39,769 nt of DNA from the IMG/VR virus record IMGVR_UViG_3300035703_004069, positions 1 to 39,769 of that record; one strand, 5' to 3'. Below the pieces are notes generated by a model that worked only from the letters and a program-made list of their open reading frames with translations, had not been told where the DNA came from and made no database searches. Positions 17,187-24,435 of this stretch are shown piece after piece. Every line of letters begins with the position of its first letter. Within the stretch, counting starts at the first letter, position 1. Both the position numbers and the translations under genes were made by a program. This DNA comes from a virus.

Positions 17187-18325
17187 AATCTTCGTGTTGT
17201 TCGTTCTGGTAATTCAACTTGTAAGTCGATTTTCAATGCATCGCGTTTAGCTGCTTTTATTTTCAAAGAACCAGCTTTGATATTCACTTCAACGAAATCA
17301 TTAAAACTAGATGTTCCGGGTGTTCCTATATACAAGTAAGTTTTGTTTGTTTCAAATAAGTCCTCAAGGATTTCTCTTTCTTCAGGAGTTGTAATATCAT
17401 AGGTTAATGATATTACATCATCTGATTCCTTTCCTGTGAATACATAAGGACTTATGGTGTCTTCAATATTATTATTATCATTATTTATAAATCCTAATGA
17501 TTTTGTTGTTCGATTAGTTTTTCCTCTTTTAAATAGCCAATAGCTCCATTTACTATACCGGTTTAAGAATTTAAAATAATATACATCTGAACAATCAGGT
17601 TGTATTTTTTCTAATTCAATAGTATGTGATGTTGATTCTGTAGATACTTCAATAATAGTAGTCCCATATCCAATTATTAAAGTATTATCTATTGATTGTT
17701 CAGATGGATTACCATTTGATATAATCGCTCTTACTATCTTTTCTGGATCACCAAAACCTATTAATTCATCATTATCTAAATTTTTAATCTCAATACTATC
17801 TGTGTTTCCACAATAAATTGGAATGTCAAAAGGGAATCCGGACCAGTATTTTAAATATGATTTATTTGTATTTATATCTAATTGAGGTATCAGAGCTATT
17901 GTTTGTGAAATATTAAGATTACTTATGTTTGTTCTTTTGTATTCTAATAATTGAGTATATGAAGCCATCCAATTAGTATCTCTTGTTATAGTAATATTTG
18001 TATCATCATCAAGAAATATTTTAAATGATATATTGTAGTTTTTATAAGAGTTTGTTTCATGATTATAAATCAAAGAATTATCAACGTCTATAATTAAATC
18101 ATCCGAGTAATTACTTTGATTAATTAAAGATGTGATTATTTGTTTGAAGTTGTATGTGAATACACCATCAGGATCAGGATAAAGAGTAAGTGTTGTACCT
18201 CCGATTAATATCTCAGCTTTTAACGCTACGCGTACTAAATCATTTTGGTAAAATATAACTACGTTGTTGTTGAAAGCATTCAACAGTTTATTTGTTTCTA
18301 TGTCATTTATAAATACTATTGCCAT
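17183..18325 (-). CDS. Tail protein, distal-tail/baseplate candidate
   Basis: A 380-residue beta-rich protein without signal or membrane segments. It begins MAIVFINDIETNKLLNAFNNN and carries FLNRYSKWSYWLFKRGK in the middle, a fragment that recurs in Bacteroidetes phage tail proteins in my recollection. The last ~40 residues (VEVNIKAGSLKIKAAKRDALKIDLQVELPE) form a basic beta segment. It directly precedes the large tail protein with a 4-base overlap and follows the completion protein with a one-base overlap. A distal-tail (Dit-like) function would fit the order. Confidence 0.65.
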   Translation of the reverse strand: MAIVFINDIETNKLLNAFNNNVVIFYQNDLVRVALKAEILIGGTTLTLYPDPDGVFTYNFKQIITSLINQSNYSDDLIIDVDNSLIYNHETNSYKNYNISFKIFLDDDTNITITRDTNWMASYTQLLEYKRTNISNLNISQTIALIPQLDINTNKSYLKYWSGFPFDIPIYCGNTDSIEIKNLDNDELIGFGDPEKIVRAIISNGNPSEQSIDNTLIIGYGTTIIEVSTESTSHTIELEKIQPDCSDVYYFKFLNRYSKWSYWLFKRGKTNRTTKSLGFINNDNNNIEDTISPYVFTGKESDDVISLTYDITTPEEREILEDLFETNKTYLYIGTPGTSSFNDFVEVNIKAGSLKIKAAKRDALKIDLQVELPERTTRRL

Positions 18326-18798
18326 TATGCTACTTCTTTTAATTGTTGAGTAATTCCTTTAACTATTACATCTAAATTTATTTCGGACACTCGATTGATT
18401 ATGCTCTGAATTCTTTGAGGTGTAATCACTGATGAAACTAAATCAGTACCTCCTTTTTGATATATCTTAGTTCCTTCATTCGCTATTTTTCTAGCGATAA
18501 GAAAAGCAAGTGAACTGATACTAATTTCTTTTCCTATTGCTCTGATGCCTTTATCATAAATCCACTTTTCAATTGATTTAATAGGTGGGAACTTGCCCGG
18601 CTCTCTACCTTTAATTAATTGCTCAGTATAATTATTTCCATAAAGCTTGATATTAGTAATGTGGTCTTTTTCATTAATAACGCTCTCTAACGAATTAGCC
18701 CAGTCACCTGATGCTCTCAGATTGAGTTCATCATATTTTTTTATCAAATCAACTTTGATACTTTCAAACTCTATTTCTAAAACTTCTGCAGTAGTCAT
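18325..18798 (-). CDS. Head-tail or tail completion protein
   Basis: A 157-residue protein with the core GREPGKFPPIKSIEKWIYDKGI (residues ~65-88), then SLAFLIARKIANEGTKIYQKGG. The PG-x-FPP...W-x-x-x-KG(I)...I...GT pattern occurs in a widely distributed Bacteroidetes phage family annotated as neck/tail completion (HK97 gp10-like role). The start codon overlaps the previous stop by one base. Confidence 0.7.
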   Translation of the reverse strand: MTTAEVLEIEFESIKVDLIKKYDELNLRASGDWANSLESVINEKDHITNIKLYGNNYTEQLIKGREPGKFPPIKSIEKWIYDKGIRAIGKEISISSLAFLIARKIANEGTKIYQKGGTDLVSSVITPQRIQSIINRVSEINLDVIVKGITQQLKEVA

Positions 18799-19250
18799 TA
18801 CTCAAACATTTTGAATTTAAAGCTCACGAGTATGCCGTCGAAATTATCATCAAATATATTTATCACATCAGTTGATTTCATTCTCAAAATCTGAATGTTA
18901 TTACAAAACAACTTACTTTTAAAATTGCTCAATAACGATTCTATCTTTGGTTTGATATTCTTTTTATATTTACCAAGTGAAGGATCGGTTTCTTTTTGAT
19001 TATCATATGTCTCATCTAATTCTGATTTTGAAAGAATCATAAATGTACCTTCGAAATCAGTTTGTCCTAATGAACCGCCTGTAGGAGAAAATAAAGGGTC
19101 TCGACTGACTGGGTCAAGAAAGAAGAAAGTGGATGTGTCATTTTCACTATCTGCTTCCATTAAATTTTGAAAGTCACTTCTGCCATAGGTAAACTTCCAA
19201 GACAAATCTGTCTCAGTAATTTCTCTCAAGATGTCAACTATATCTGTCAT
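18798..19250 (-). CDS. Tail-module protein of unknown function
   Basis: A 150-residue protein (MTDIVDILREITETDLSWKFTYG) with the segment STFFFLDPVSRDPLFSPTGGSLGQTDFEG in its first half and a beta-rich C-terminus (GILVSFKFKMFE). Size and position, between the gene after terminase and the completion protein, suit a tail terminator or neck protein, which are small beta proteins. No motif proves it. It overlaps the upstream gene by four bases and the downstream gene by one. Confidence 0.68.
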   Translation of the reverse strand: MTDIVDILREITETDLSWKFTYGRSDFQNLMEADSENDTSTFFFLDPVSRDPLFSPTGGSLGQTDFEGTFMILSKSELDETYDNQKETDPSLGKYKKNIKPKIESLLSNFKSKLFCNNIQILRMKSTDVINIFDDNFDGILVSFKFKMFE

Positions 19251-19795
19251 GGTTTTTTAGGTGTTATGATTTCTTGGTATTTCTTGTTTATCTCGTAGGA
19301 TTTCTTTTGATGAAGCATAAGTGTAAACACTAGATTGTAATTCCAGTTCTCAACTTCTTGAGGTGTCTTTCCAAACTTCTCACCAATTGCGATAAGTGTA
19401 TTCATTTCACCAAATACACTCATTTGTTCTATACCAGCTTCTTTTAATTTTGAATCAGGTTCAGATGCTAGGCTTTTTTGTTCGCGATCAATGATTCCTT
19501 TGATTTGCTCATTTATCCAATTCAAAGAATGAAAGAAGCTCACAGCATCTAATGAATAGAAATCTTTGTCCTCAATCCCAAATATCACTTTATAGATACT
19601 TAACAGATTTTCAATACTTGGTTTTTGAATATCCATTTTAATAGTAGCAACTTCACCGAAAGTAAGCTCTGTTAATGATTGAACCTTTTGATATTTCTTA
19701 AGAGGTTTTGGATATAGATGATGCAGCACATTGTAGTACTCGTTGAATCTTTCAGCAGGTAAACTAAATAATTTTTTTACTTTAAGGTTAATCAT
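19247..19795 (-). CDS. Helical protein after large terminase
   Basis: A 182-residue mostly helical protein beginning MINLKVKKLFSLPAERFNEYYNVLHHLYP and ending with a charged tail (YEINKKYQEIITPKKP). Around residues 140-170 it has KTPQEVENWNYNLVFTLMLHQKK, a pattern similar to tail-assembly chaperones, in which a short helical domain precedes the tape measure. I see no slippery frameshift site linking it to the next ORF. It overlaps the terminase gene by eight bases. The chaperone reading is tentative. Confidence 0.65.
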   Translation of the reverse strand: MINLKVKKLFSLPAERFNEYYNVLHHLYPKPLKKYQKVQSLTELTFGEVATIKMDIQKPSIENLLSIYKVIFGIEDKDFYSLDAVSFFHSLNWINEQIKGIIDREQKSLASEPDSKLKEAGIEQMSVFGEMNTLIAIGEKFGKTPQEVENWNYNLVFTLMLHQKKSYEINKKYQEIITPKKP

Positions 19796-21029
19796 GATTT
19801 CTAACTTTAAACGTTTTTGATTTTTTTAATTTCAATATTTTATATGCACAATATCCTCCAGCTTCTGTAACGTGGTCAAATCCACTTTCTTTGTCAGGGG
19901 CTCCTTTTTTATATGCTATTTTCTCTAGTCCTTCTGTATAAGTAGGGCAGGTGTGAATATTAACGTAATATGATATATTACCGTTGCCATCCAAAAAACC
20001 AGCGTTAAGAGTTGTTATCCTATCTCTTACAGATGGATTAGAATCATCAACTTCAATCTTAAATCCTGCTTTCTTCAAAAGTAATATATCTGTGTCAGAA
20101 CTAGATGTCTTTCTATTGTCACCAGACGCATCAGGATAAATAACTATTCTTCTATTTGGATATCTTTCTTTGATTAACGAAATCATATCAGCTGTATCGT
20201 AGGCATTCACAAATTCATCTACTGCAGTAAGCTTACCGAAATCGGTTACATGTACAACTGCGTGCATTTTCTCAACGTTAAAATCCATACCGATATGTAA
20301 TACATCTGAAAGCTTTTGAACTCGCTCGCTGTGATTTCTAGTTCTGTCGAATTTATGATACACATTACCTGTATTCAGATTCACAAACTCACCACCTAGA
20401 TAAGCAAGCAGCTCATTCTCCGAATATGTTTCTTTTAGCGATTCGATGTAATCATCAGGTAAGAATGGATTATCAGAAGTTTTACCTTTAACTATTTTTC
20501 TTCCTGGCTTTTTCTCTCTAACAAAGAACTTATACGCCCACTTAAAACCTTCAGGAGTAGAAACAATATCCAAACAATTCATATCTTCATTGGGTAACTT
20601 CTTACGATTACGTGCAAGTATCTTCTTAAACACGTTTGTCATTTTTTCAGTCTCCAAAATATCAGCTTCATCAATCAAACTATAACCTACCTCATAACCT
20701 ACAATTCTTTCAGGGTTTTGCAATGAACGTAAAATAAACTTACCATATGGAGTTATAAACTCATGCTTTGATTTATTGAGTTGATAACTCAATCCAATTG
20801 CTGTGAATACTTCCTCAAATCTTGGATATGCAATATCTTCAATAAGTCCGTAAGTAGGTAAGTAGTATGCAACTGGAATTCCCGGGTATTGTAATTTTTT
20901 AATTGTCGTTTTGTAAACACCTGCCAAAGTTTTACCTGAACCATATCCAGCAATCAAACCAGTATGTCTTTCTTTGCTTTCTATGAATTCAGCTTGATGT
21001 GGTAATACTTCAATAGTTGTATAGTCCAT
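19788..21029 (-). CDS. terL: Terminase large subunit
   Basis: A 413-residue DNA-packaging motor. The ATPase domain has Walker A AGYGSGKT (residues 27-34) and Walker B YSLIDEAD (~116-123), then ARNRKKLPNEDMNCLDIVSTPEGF containing the coupling motif. The C-terminal RNase H-like nuclease has its acidic residues at GMDFN (~247), IYPDASGD (~300) and FDHVTEAGGY (near 390). This is a Terminase_6C-type arrangement of normal length. Its ATG overlaps the small-subunit stop by one base, so the two are likely translated together. Confidence 0.93.
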   Translation of the reverse strand: MDYTTIEVLPHQAEFIESKERHTGLIAGYGSGKTLAGVYKTTIKKLQYPGIPVAYYLPTYGLIEDIAYPRFEEVFTAIGLSYQLNKSKHEFITPYGKFILRSLQNPERIVGYEVGYSLIDEADILETEKMTNVFKKILARNRKKLPNEDMNCLDIVSTPEGFKWAYKFFVREKKPGRKIVKGKTSDNPFLPDDYIESLKETYSENELLAYLGGEFVNLNTGNVYHKFDRTRNHSERVQKLSDVLHIGMDFNVEKMHAVVHVTDFGKLTAVDEFVNAYDTADMISLIKERYPNRRIVIYPDASGDNRKTSSSDTDILLLKKAGFKIEVDDSNPSVRDRITTLNAGFLDGNGNISYYVNIHTCPTYTEGLEKIAYKKGAPDKESGFDHVTEAGGYCAYKILKLKKSKTFKVRNHD

Positions 21030-21436
21030 TACTCATTCTTTTTGATAATTACAAATTCAATAGGCTTGACACCAGTATTGATATTGATATTCTTATCAGG
21101 TTCTAAACCTTCTAGTTTATTTATCTCTTTCTCGATTGCTATCTCAACTGCCAAACCTGCAGGGGTTCCTTTGAACTCACTTTTTAAAGAACGTGCTTTT
21201 TGCTTTAATCTGGCTATTGCCATTTCGCGCTTCATGTCAATATTCACACCTTCAATCTTCTTCCAGTTCTCATATGCTTCCTTCACATAACGCTCTGCCT
21301 GTCTTACACTGATATCCCACAAAGTAGTAGACTGCTTAATAATCAATCTATCCTGAACACCTTCGAGCATCCAAGATTGAATTGTGAAAATTCGCTTTTC
21401 CTTTTCTATTTGCGTGCATCTTTGTTCTTTGCTCAT
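21029..21436 (-). CDS. terS: Terminase small subunit
   Basis: A 135-residue helical protein immediately before terL. Residues ~15-65 (FTIQSWMLEGVQDRLIIKQSTTLWDISVRQAERYVKEAYENWKK) form an HTH-like DNA-recognition region. A helical oligomerisation part follows (KREMAIARLKQKARSLKSEFKGTPAGLAVEIAIEKEINKLEGL), then a short beta-like tail that probably contacts the large subunit. It selects the packaging site and stimulates the ATPase. It overlaps the preceding gene by four bases. Confidence 0.82.
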   Translation of the reverse strand: MSKEQRCTQIEKEKRIFTIQSWMLEGVQDRLIIKQSTTLWDISVRQAERYVKEAYENWKKIEGVNIDMKREMAIARLKQKARSLKSEFKGTPAGLAVEIAIEKEINKLEGLEPDKNININTGVKPIEFVIIKKNE

Positions 21437-21669
21437 GATTCACTTGGAAACATTTTCTTTATAACTGCAACATCTCGCAATCCTTTGTTTATTTCAGTTC
21501 TCAACTTGATAGCTTCAATCTCTCTCATACGTCTTAATTCAGAATCGCTATCTTGAATAATAGTATTATCATATGTTTGAAGTGCGGCTCTATTGCGCTC
21601 AACTTCTTCCATTAGGTATTCAATTATATTATTTCTCATCTCGATTAGCATTTGATAGTTTGGACTCAT
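21433..21669 (-). CDS. Small helical protein before terminase
   Basis: A 78-residue protein that is almost entirely alpha-helical and charged (EYLMEEVERNRAALQTYD, ELRRMREIEAIKLRTEINKGLRDVAVIKKMF). It starts inside the 3' end of the methyltransferase gene (41-base overlap); a later Met (MLIEMRNN, 21651) would shorten that overlap. It ends four bases into the small terminase. A packaging accessory role is plausible from position alone. Confidence 0.62.
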   Translation of the reverse strand: MSPNYQMLIEMRNNIIEYLMEEVERNRAALQTYDNTIIQDSDSELRRMREIEAIKLRTEINKGLRDVAVIKKMFPSES

Positions 21670-23104
21670 TAGTGAAATCGTTTAGGGTTAAGCTTCCATT
21701 TAAGTGGGTAAAGTTAACATCAATTCCGTTTCGTTTGCAATAATTTATATATCGAATAATATCCGATTGCACATACATTGGTTCAATCTCGGTAAACCTT
21801 CCTTTGCGTTTGGTATGCTCACAAGCTATAAGTGCAGTACCAGAACCAAGGAACCAATCAATTACAATATCACCTACATTGGTTGTGTCCAGAATAGAAT
21901 CAGCGATCATAACAACTGGCTTTGGAGTAGGGTGGTTCTTTAATTCAAATCTATCTGGATTTGCCATTGAGGTTGCAGATGGATATTTCCAAACGTTTGA
22001 GCGTATACGGTTCTTAAGTTCTAAGTGAGATAGATGCTTTGCCTTGTCTCCATTCTTGAATATGAAACACCATTCGTTATTATCTTTGTAGAACTCACCG
22101 CCCTCATCTAACATATCTTTCTGCCAAAGTGATTTTGCTTTCTCATCTGAGAATATGAAACAAAGCTCATGTTGAGCACGATAGAAACTACCATTTGCAA
22201 ACATATCCTTTTCCCATACACATACTTGCTTTGGTTGAGGATTACCATAAATGCGACGTGCTGCTTCAGTCATATGCCAGCTGTGTCTGAAATCCATAAA
22301 GATGTAATGAATCGCTCCGGGCACTGAATGCTCTTTCGAGCGTTGCATGATTAAAGCAAGGAACTGTACAAACTCTTCATCTGACATTTCACCACTTCCC
22401 ATTGCAAAGTCTTTATGTCTCTTCTCATCTTTATTGGTAAAGAAGTTAGCAGGTAAGTTATACGGTGGGTCGCAATTTATAATACGTGCAAGCTCTCCCT
22501 GCATCAATGCGTTTACATCATCAGGATTGGTGAAAGAACCACATATGATACGATGGTCGTTTAATTGGAATATGTCACCAGTCTTTACAATTGGCTCAGA
22601 TGTAACAATCACATGCGGCTCTTCAGCATTGTTGGTATCATACAAATCAAACTTTTGCTCAAAGCGTTCCATTGAGAATTCAGGAATATTGATAACTGCT
22701 TTTACATCTGGTAAATCGATATTGAATGTGCTTACGAAATCGAATAAACCTTGCTGTGTGATTTTTGCATAAGTAGATGAATACACCAAAACCAACTCGG
22801 CCGCTTCTTTCTTATTTTCACACTCAACGAATGTAGCTGGTAACTCATCAGGAACCTCATAACCTAATTCTCTGACACGTAATAAATCTAAAAAACGATG
22901 CTTTCCATCTAAACAAAATAGCTTTCCTTCATTTTCCCATACCTTAAACGGGTCAATAAATTGATATTTTAGTATGGATTCAGTTAGCTTTATGTCGCCT
23001 TCTTGTATCCATTCCTTGAAGTTTTCTTGCTGGATAAACTCTAACTGCTCCCATTTTATCAAAGCAGTTTTTAAAATTCGAGAAGTGATTGATTGAGTAC
23101 TCAT
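21629..23104 (-). CDS. DNA methyltransferase with N-terminal ParB/Srx-like domain
   Basis: A 491-residue protein starting MSTQSITSRILK. Residues ~10-110 form a ParB/sulfiredoxin-like domain (WIQEGDIKLTESILKY, FCLDGKHRFLDLLR). The catalytic part has motif IV DPPY at ~212-215 (RIINCDPPYNLP), then a C-terminal AdoMet motif DWFLGSGTALIAC (~445). DPPY and the order of motifs indicate amino (N6-adenine or N4-cytosine) methylation. ParB-MTase fusions are common in phages and usually lack a partner nuclease, acting against host restriction. The upstream in-frame Met at 23179 would place the start ahead of the promoter, so it is rejected. Operator-like repeats sit directly upstream. Confidence 0.88.
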   Translation of the reverse strand: MSTQSITSRILKTALIKWEQLEFIQQENFKEWIQEGDIKLTESILKYQFIDPFKVWENEGKLFCLDGKHRFLDLLRVRELGYEVPDELPATFVECENKKEAAELVLVYSSTYAKITQQGLFDFVSTFNIDLPDVKAVINIPEFSMERFEQKFDLYDTNNAEEPHVIVTSEPIVKTGDIFQLNDHRIICGSFTNPDDVNALMQGELARIINCDPPYNLPANFFTNKDEKRHKDFAMGSGEMSDEEFVQFLALIMQRSKEHSVPGAIHYIFMDFRHSWHMTEAARRIYGNPQPKQVCVWEKDMFANGSFYRAQHELCFIFSDEKAKSLWQKDMLDEGGEFYKDNNEWCFIFKNGDKAKHLSHLELKNRIRSNVWKYPSATSMANPDRFELKNHPTPKPVVMIADSILDTTNVGDIVIDWFLGSGTALIACEHTKRKGRFTEIEPMYVQSDIIRYINYCKRNGIDVNFTHLNGSLTLNDFTNESKLSNANRDEK

Positions 23105-23106
23105 AG

Positions 23107-23135
23107 ATTTGTGTCTGACGTTATTAGACACAAAT
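23107..23135. promoter_or_regulatory. Perfect 10-bp inverted repeat at the methyltransferase start
   Basis: Arms ATTTGTGTCT (23107-23116) and AGACACAAAT (23126-23135) are separated by nine bases. The repeat overlaps the -7 box (23138-23131) and reaches to within three bases of the ATG. It could be an operator at the transcription start, or a hairpin in the short leader that masks the start codon. No T-run follows, so it is not a terminator. Confidence 0.6.
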
Positions 23136-23166
23136 GTAATGATTTTTGTAATATGATATATTACAA
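23131..23166 (-). promoter_or_regulatory. Methyltransferase/late promoter with upstream 21-bp palindrome (site B)
   Basis: The -7 box TACATTTG lies at 23138-23131. Seven bases upstream of it lies the palindrome 23146-23166 (arms TTGTAATATG and TATATTACAA on the + strand; one mismatch). It occupies the place where a -33 element would be, an arrangement that suits an activator as well as a repressor. This is the only evident promoter ahead of the methyltransferase-terminase-tail block. Confidence 0.6.
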
Positions 23167-23207
23167 ATTGTTTTTGCAATGTTTGAATGAAAGAATTGAA
23201 ATAGGAT

Positions 23208-23477
23208 TTATTCGTATTGCTCTATGATAGAAATAGCTTCGTTGATTAGTTTTAGAATGAATACTAAATCTGCATTTGATTTTATTTTTCTATTGAAGTC
23301 GAAAGGATCATCAGTAGCTTCAATCTGGGTTATGATTTGAGAAAGTGTTGTTTTATCTTTTTCGTTTTTGATTCTTGAAATAGCGAATTGTATTTTAGGA
23401 ATACATGTGTATTTCATATATGGGTTTTGGTAGGAGCAAAGGCTTTCTAGTTCCTGTCTGGTTTGCTTAATAGTCAT
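23208..23477 (-). CDS. Small helical protein of unknown function
   Basis: An 89-residue protein (MTIKQTRQELESLCSY at the start) that is charged and helical (FAISRIKNEKDKTTLSQIITQIEATDD, VFILKLINEAISIIEQYE), without signal peptide or membrane span. It has its own candidate promoter at 23494-23501, just below a terminator, so it is a one-gene unit or the first gene read into the methyltransferase region. No family recognised. Confidence 0.65.
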   Translation of the reverse strand: MTIKQTRQELESLCSYQNPYMKYTCIPKIQFAISRIKNEKDKTTLSQIITQIEATDDPFDFNRKIKSNADLVFILKLINEAISIIEQYE

Positions 23478-23493
23478 TATGGTAAGTTTGTAC

Positions 23494-23501
23494 CAAATAT
23501 A
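23494..23501 (-). promoter_or_regulatory. -7 box of the 23.2-23.5 kb gene
   Basis: TATATTTG on the minus strand, 16 bases before the ATG and directly after the terminator at 23505-23533. The following TTTGGTACAAA is a near-palindrome at the expected start site. The -33 element is weak. Confidence 0.45.
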
Positions 23502-23504
23502 AAC

Positions 23505-23533
23505 AAAAAAGCGTATCCGTTAGAATACGCTTT
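23505..23533 (-). terminator. Intrinsic terminator after the tRNA-like gene
   Basis: Perfect 9-bp stem AAAGCGTAT (23508-23516) / ATACGCTTT (23525-23533) with an eight-base loop; on the minus strand it continues into six Ts. It ends leftward transcription coming from the tRNA-like RNA, 44 bases downstream of its 3' end. Confidence 0.8.
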
Positions 23534-23576
23534 AATGAAACAAAAAAACTAAATACCCAATTTTACTAATATGTTG

Positions 23577-23675
23577 TGGAATAGGAGGAATCGAACCTAC
23601 CTTGAAAAGTTACAATCTTATAGTCATCTAGTTTGTCCTAGCCCGGCTATTAGCATCACTTAACCCTTTTATTCC
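23577..23675 (-). tRNA. tRNA-like RNA of 99 nt, possible tRNA-Tyr(GTA), irregular
   Basis: On the minus strand GGAATA (23675-23670) and TATTCC (23583-23578) pair as an acceptor stem, followed by discriminator A (23577). The T-arm is canonical, GTAGG-TTCGATT-CCTCC with one mismatch. The best anticodon arm is AAGA-TTGTAAC-TTTT, giving anticodon GTA (Tyr) with U33 and A37. The variable region is then short, unlike normal class II tRNA-Tyr. Between the acceptor and this arm lie ~49 nt instead of ~19, with extra hairpins (TAGC-CGG-GCTA and CTAG-GACAAA-CTAG), and no standard D-arm is obvious. CCA is not encoded, as is usual in Bacteroidetes. It is therefore tRNA-like; it could be a functional odd tRNA, a degenerate one, or a mimic with another task. 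Terminators flank both sides. Confidence 0.55.
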
Positions 23676-23680
23676 GTTTT

Positions 23681-23710
23681 AAAAAAAGCCATCCATTTAG
23701 AATGGCTTTT
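23681..23710 (-). terminator. Intrinsic terminator after the exported-protein gene
   Basis: Stem AAAAGCCAT (23684-23692) / ATGGCTTTT (23702-23710), 9 bp perfect, nine-base loop, followed on the minus strand by seven Ts. It lies 13 bases after the stop of the gene at 23723 and only five bases ahead of the tRNA-like 5' end. Confidence 0.8.
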
Positions 23711-23722
23711 ATATATTTTTCT

Positions 23723-24106
23723 TTAACAGCTAAACCGCTTATTTATCAAACCGAGATAACTGAGAATTTGTTTTTTATCGATTACATAATCTGTATGCAG
23801 TTTTTCTTTATGTGGAATATTACTGTAAACTGCTTTCCTGCTTTGCCATCCCACATCTGTGATGATGGCTACAAATTCGTAAAGGATGCTTGACTTCAAA
23901 AGAACTTGGGTAAAAACCCCTTGTTTGATTGTTGGTGTTTCCACTGCAACAAAATCAAAATTGCTTTCTACATTTACAGTATACACTAACTCGATGGGTT
24001 GGTCTGTGAATACTGGGTTTTGTTTTTGCTCCGGTTCGCTTGTAGTTGCGAATGCCGTCATACTCATCATACCGATGAGAGAGATAAAGAGCGCTCTTGA
24101 TTTCAT
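23723..24106 (-). CDS. Exported protein, moron candidate
   Basis: A 127-residue protein with a clear Sec signal peptide: MKSR, hydrophobic core ALFISLIGMMSMTAFA, cleavage probably after TAFA. The mature part is mostly beta (PIELVYTVNVESNFDFVAVETP) and ends with IDKKQILSYLGLINKRFSC. The start at 24106 is fixed by the -7 box at 24147-24140; the longer frame (24142) would begin within the promoter. With its own promoter, a palindromic operator and a terminator, it is an independent unit in the middle of leftward phage genes. This is the typical form of a lysogenic-conversion gene. Function unknown. Confidence 0.75.
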   Translation of the reverse strand: MKSRALFISLIGMMSMTAFATTSEPEQKQNPVFTDQPIELVYTVNVESNFDFVAVETPTIKQGVFTQVLLKSSILYEFVAIITDVGWQSRKAVYSNIPHKEKLHTDYVIDKKQILSYLGLINKRFSC

Positions 24107-24139
24107 TAAAGTTTGAGAACTTTTGTACTTTCGTGATAA

Positions 24140-24173
24140 CAAATATAGTAAAAATGTAATATAATATATTACG
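24140..24173 (-). promoter_or_regulatory. Promoter of the exported-protein gene with palindrome (site C)
   Basis: The -7 box TATATTTG is at 24147-24140. The palindrome lies seven bases upstream at 24155-24173 (core GTAATATA-A-TATATTAC without a mismatch). Its geometry is the same as site B and its -7 surroundings (TTTTACTATATTTG) the same as site A. Confidence 0.62.
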
Positions 24174-24184
24174 ATGTAAACAAT

Positions 24185-24433
24185 TTAATTTAAATTATTT
24201 AATTTAATTGCTTTAAAATCTATCCACTCATTGTAATAATTATCTCCAAAAATTGGTGCATAACCAAAATAATTGCAAGTCAATATAATAACATCTTTAT
24301 TTGATAAATGAATAGGAAAGCCGTTATTATCTATAACTTCAATTCCTTTTTCAAATCTTTCTAAAAGCCGTCCATATTCAACACCAGCAGTAAAAGAATT
24401 TGAGGTATCTGTAAATTTTATTATTAATTTCAT
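24185..24433 (-). CDS. Small protein of unknown function
   Basis: An 82-residue protein (MKLIIKFTDTSNSFTAGVEYGRLLERFEKG) of mixed alpha/beta pattern, with FPIHLSNKDVIILTCNYFGYAPIF in the middle and no membrane span. It ends the leftward replication-associated operon, two bases after the endonuclease gene. No family recognised. Confidence 0.68.
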   Translation of the reverse strand: MKLIIKFTDTSNSFTAGVEYGRLLERFEKGIEVIDNNGFPIHLSNKDVIILTCNYFGYAPIFGDNYYNEWIDFKAIKLNNLN

Positions 24434-24435
24434 AA

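Noticed and set aside
18798-19795. Programmed -1 frameshift joining the two genes after terminase, as in tail-assembly chaperones.
   Set aside because: No X-XXY-YYZ slippery sequence was seen at the 4-base overlap, and both ORFs have their own starts.
23105-23179. Longer N-terminus for the methyltransferase starting at 23179.
   Set aside because: It would read through the palindrome and the -7 box, and the added residues are low-complexity and unlike the ParB domain start.
23577-23675. Selenocysteine tRNA, because of the 99-nt length.
   Set aside because: No TCA anticodon in a supported loop, no 8-bp acceptor, and no long variable arm; the extra bases lie in the 5' half.
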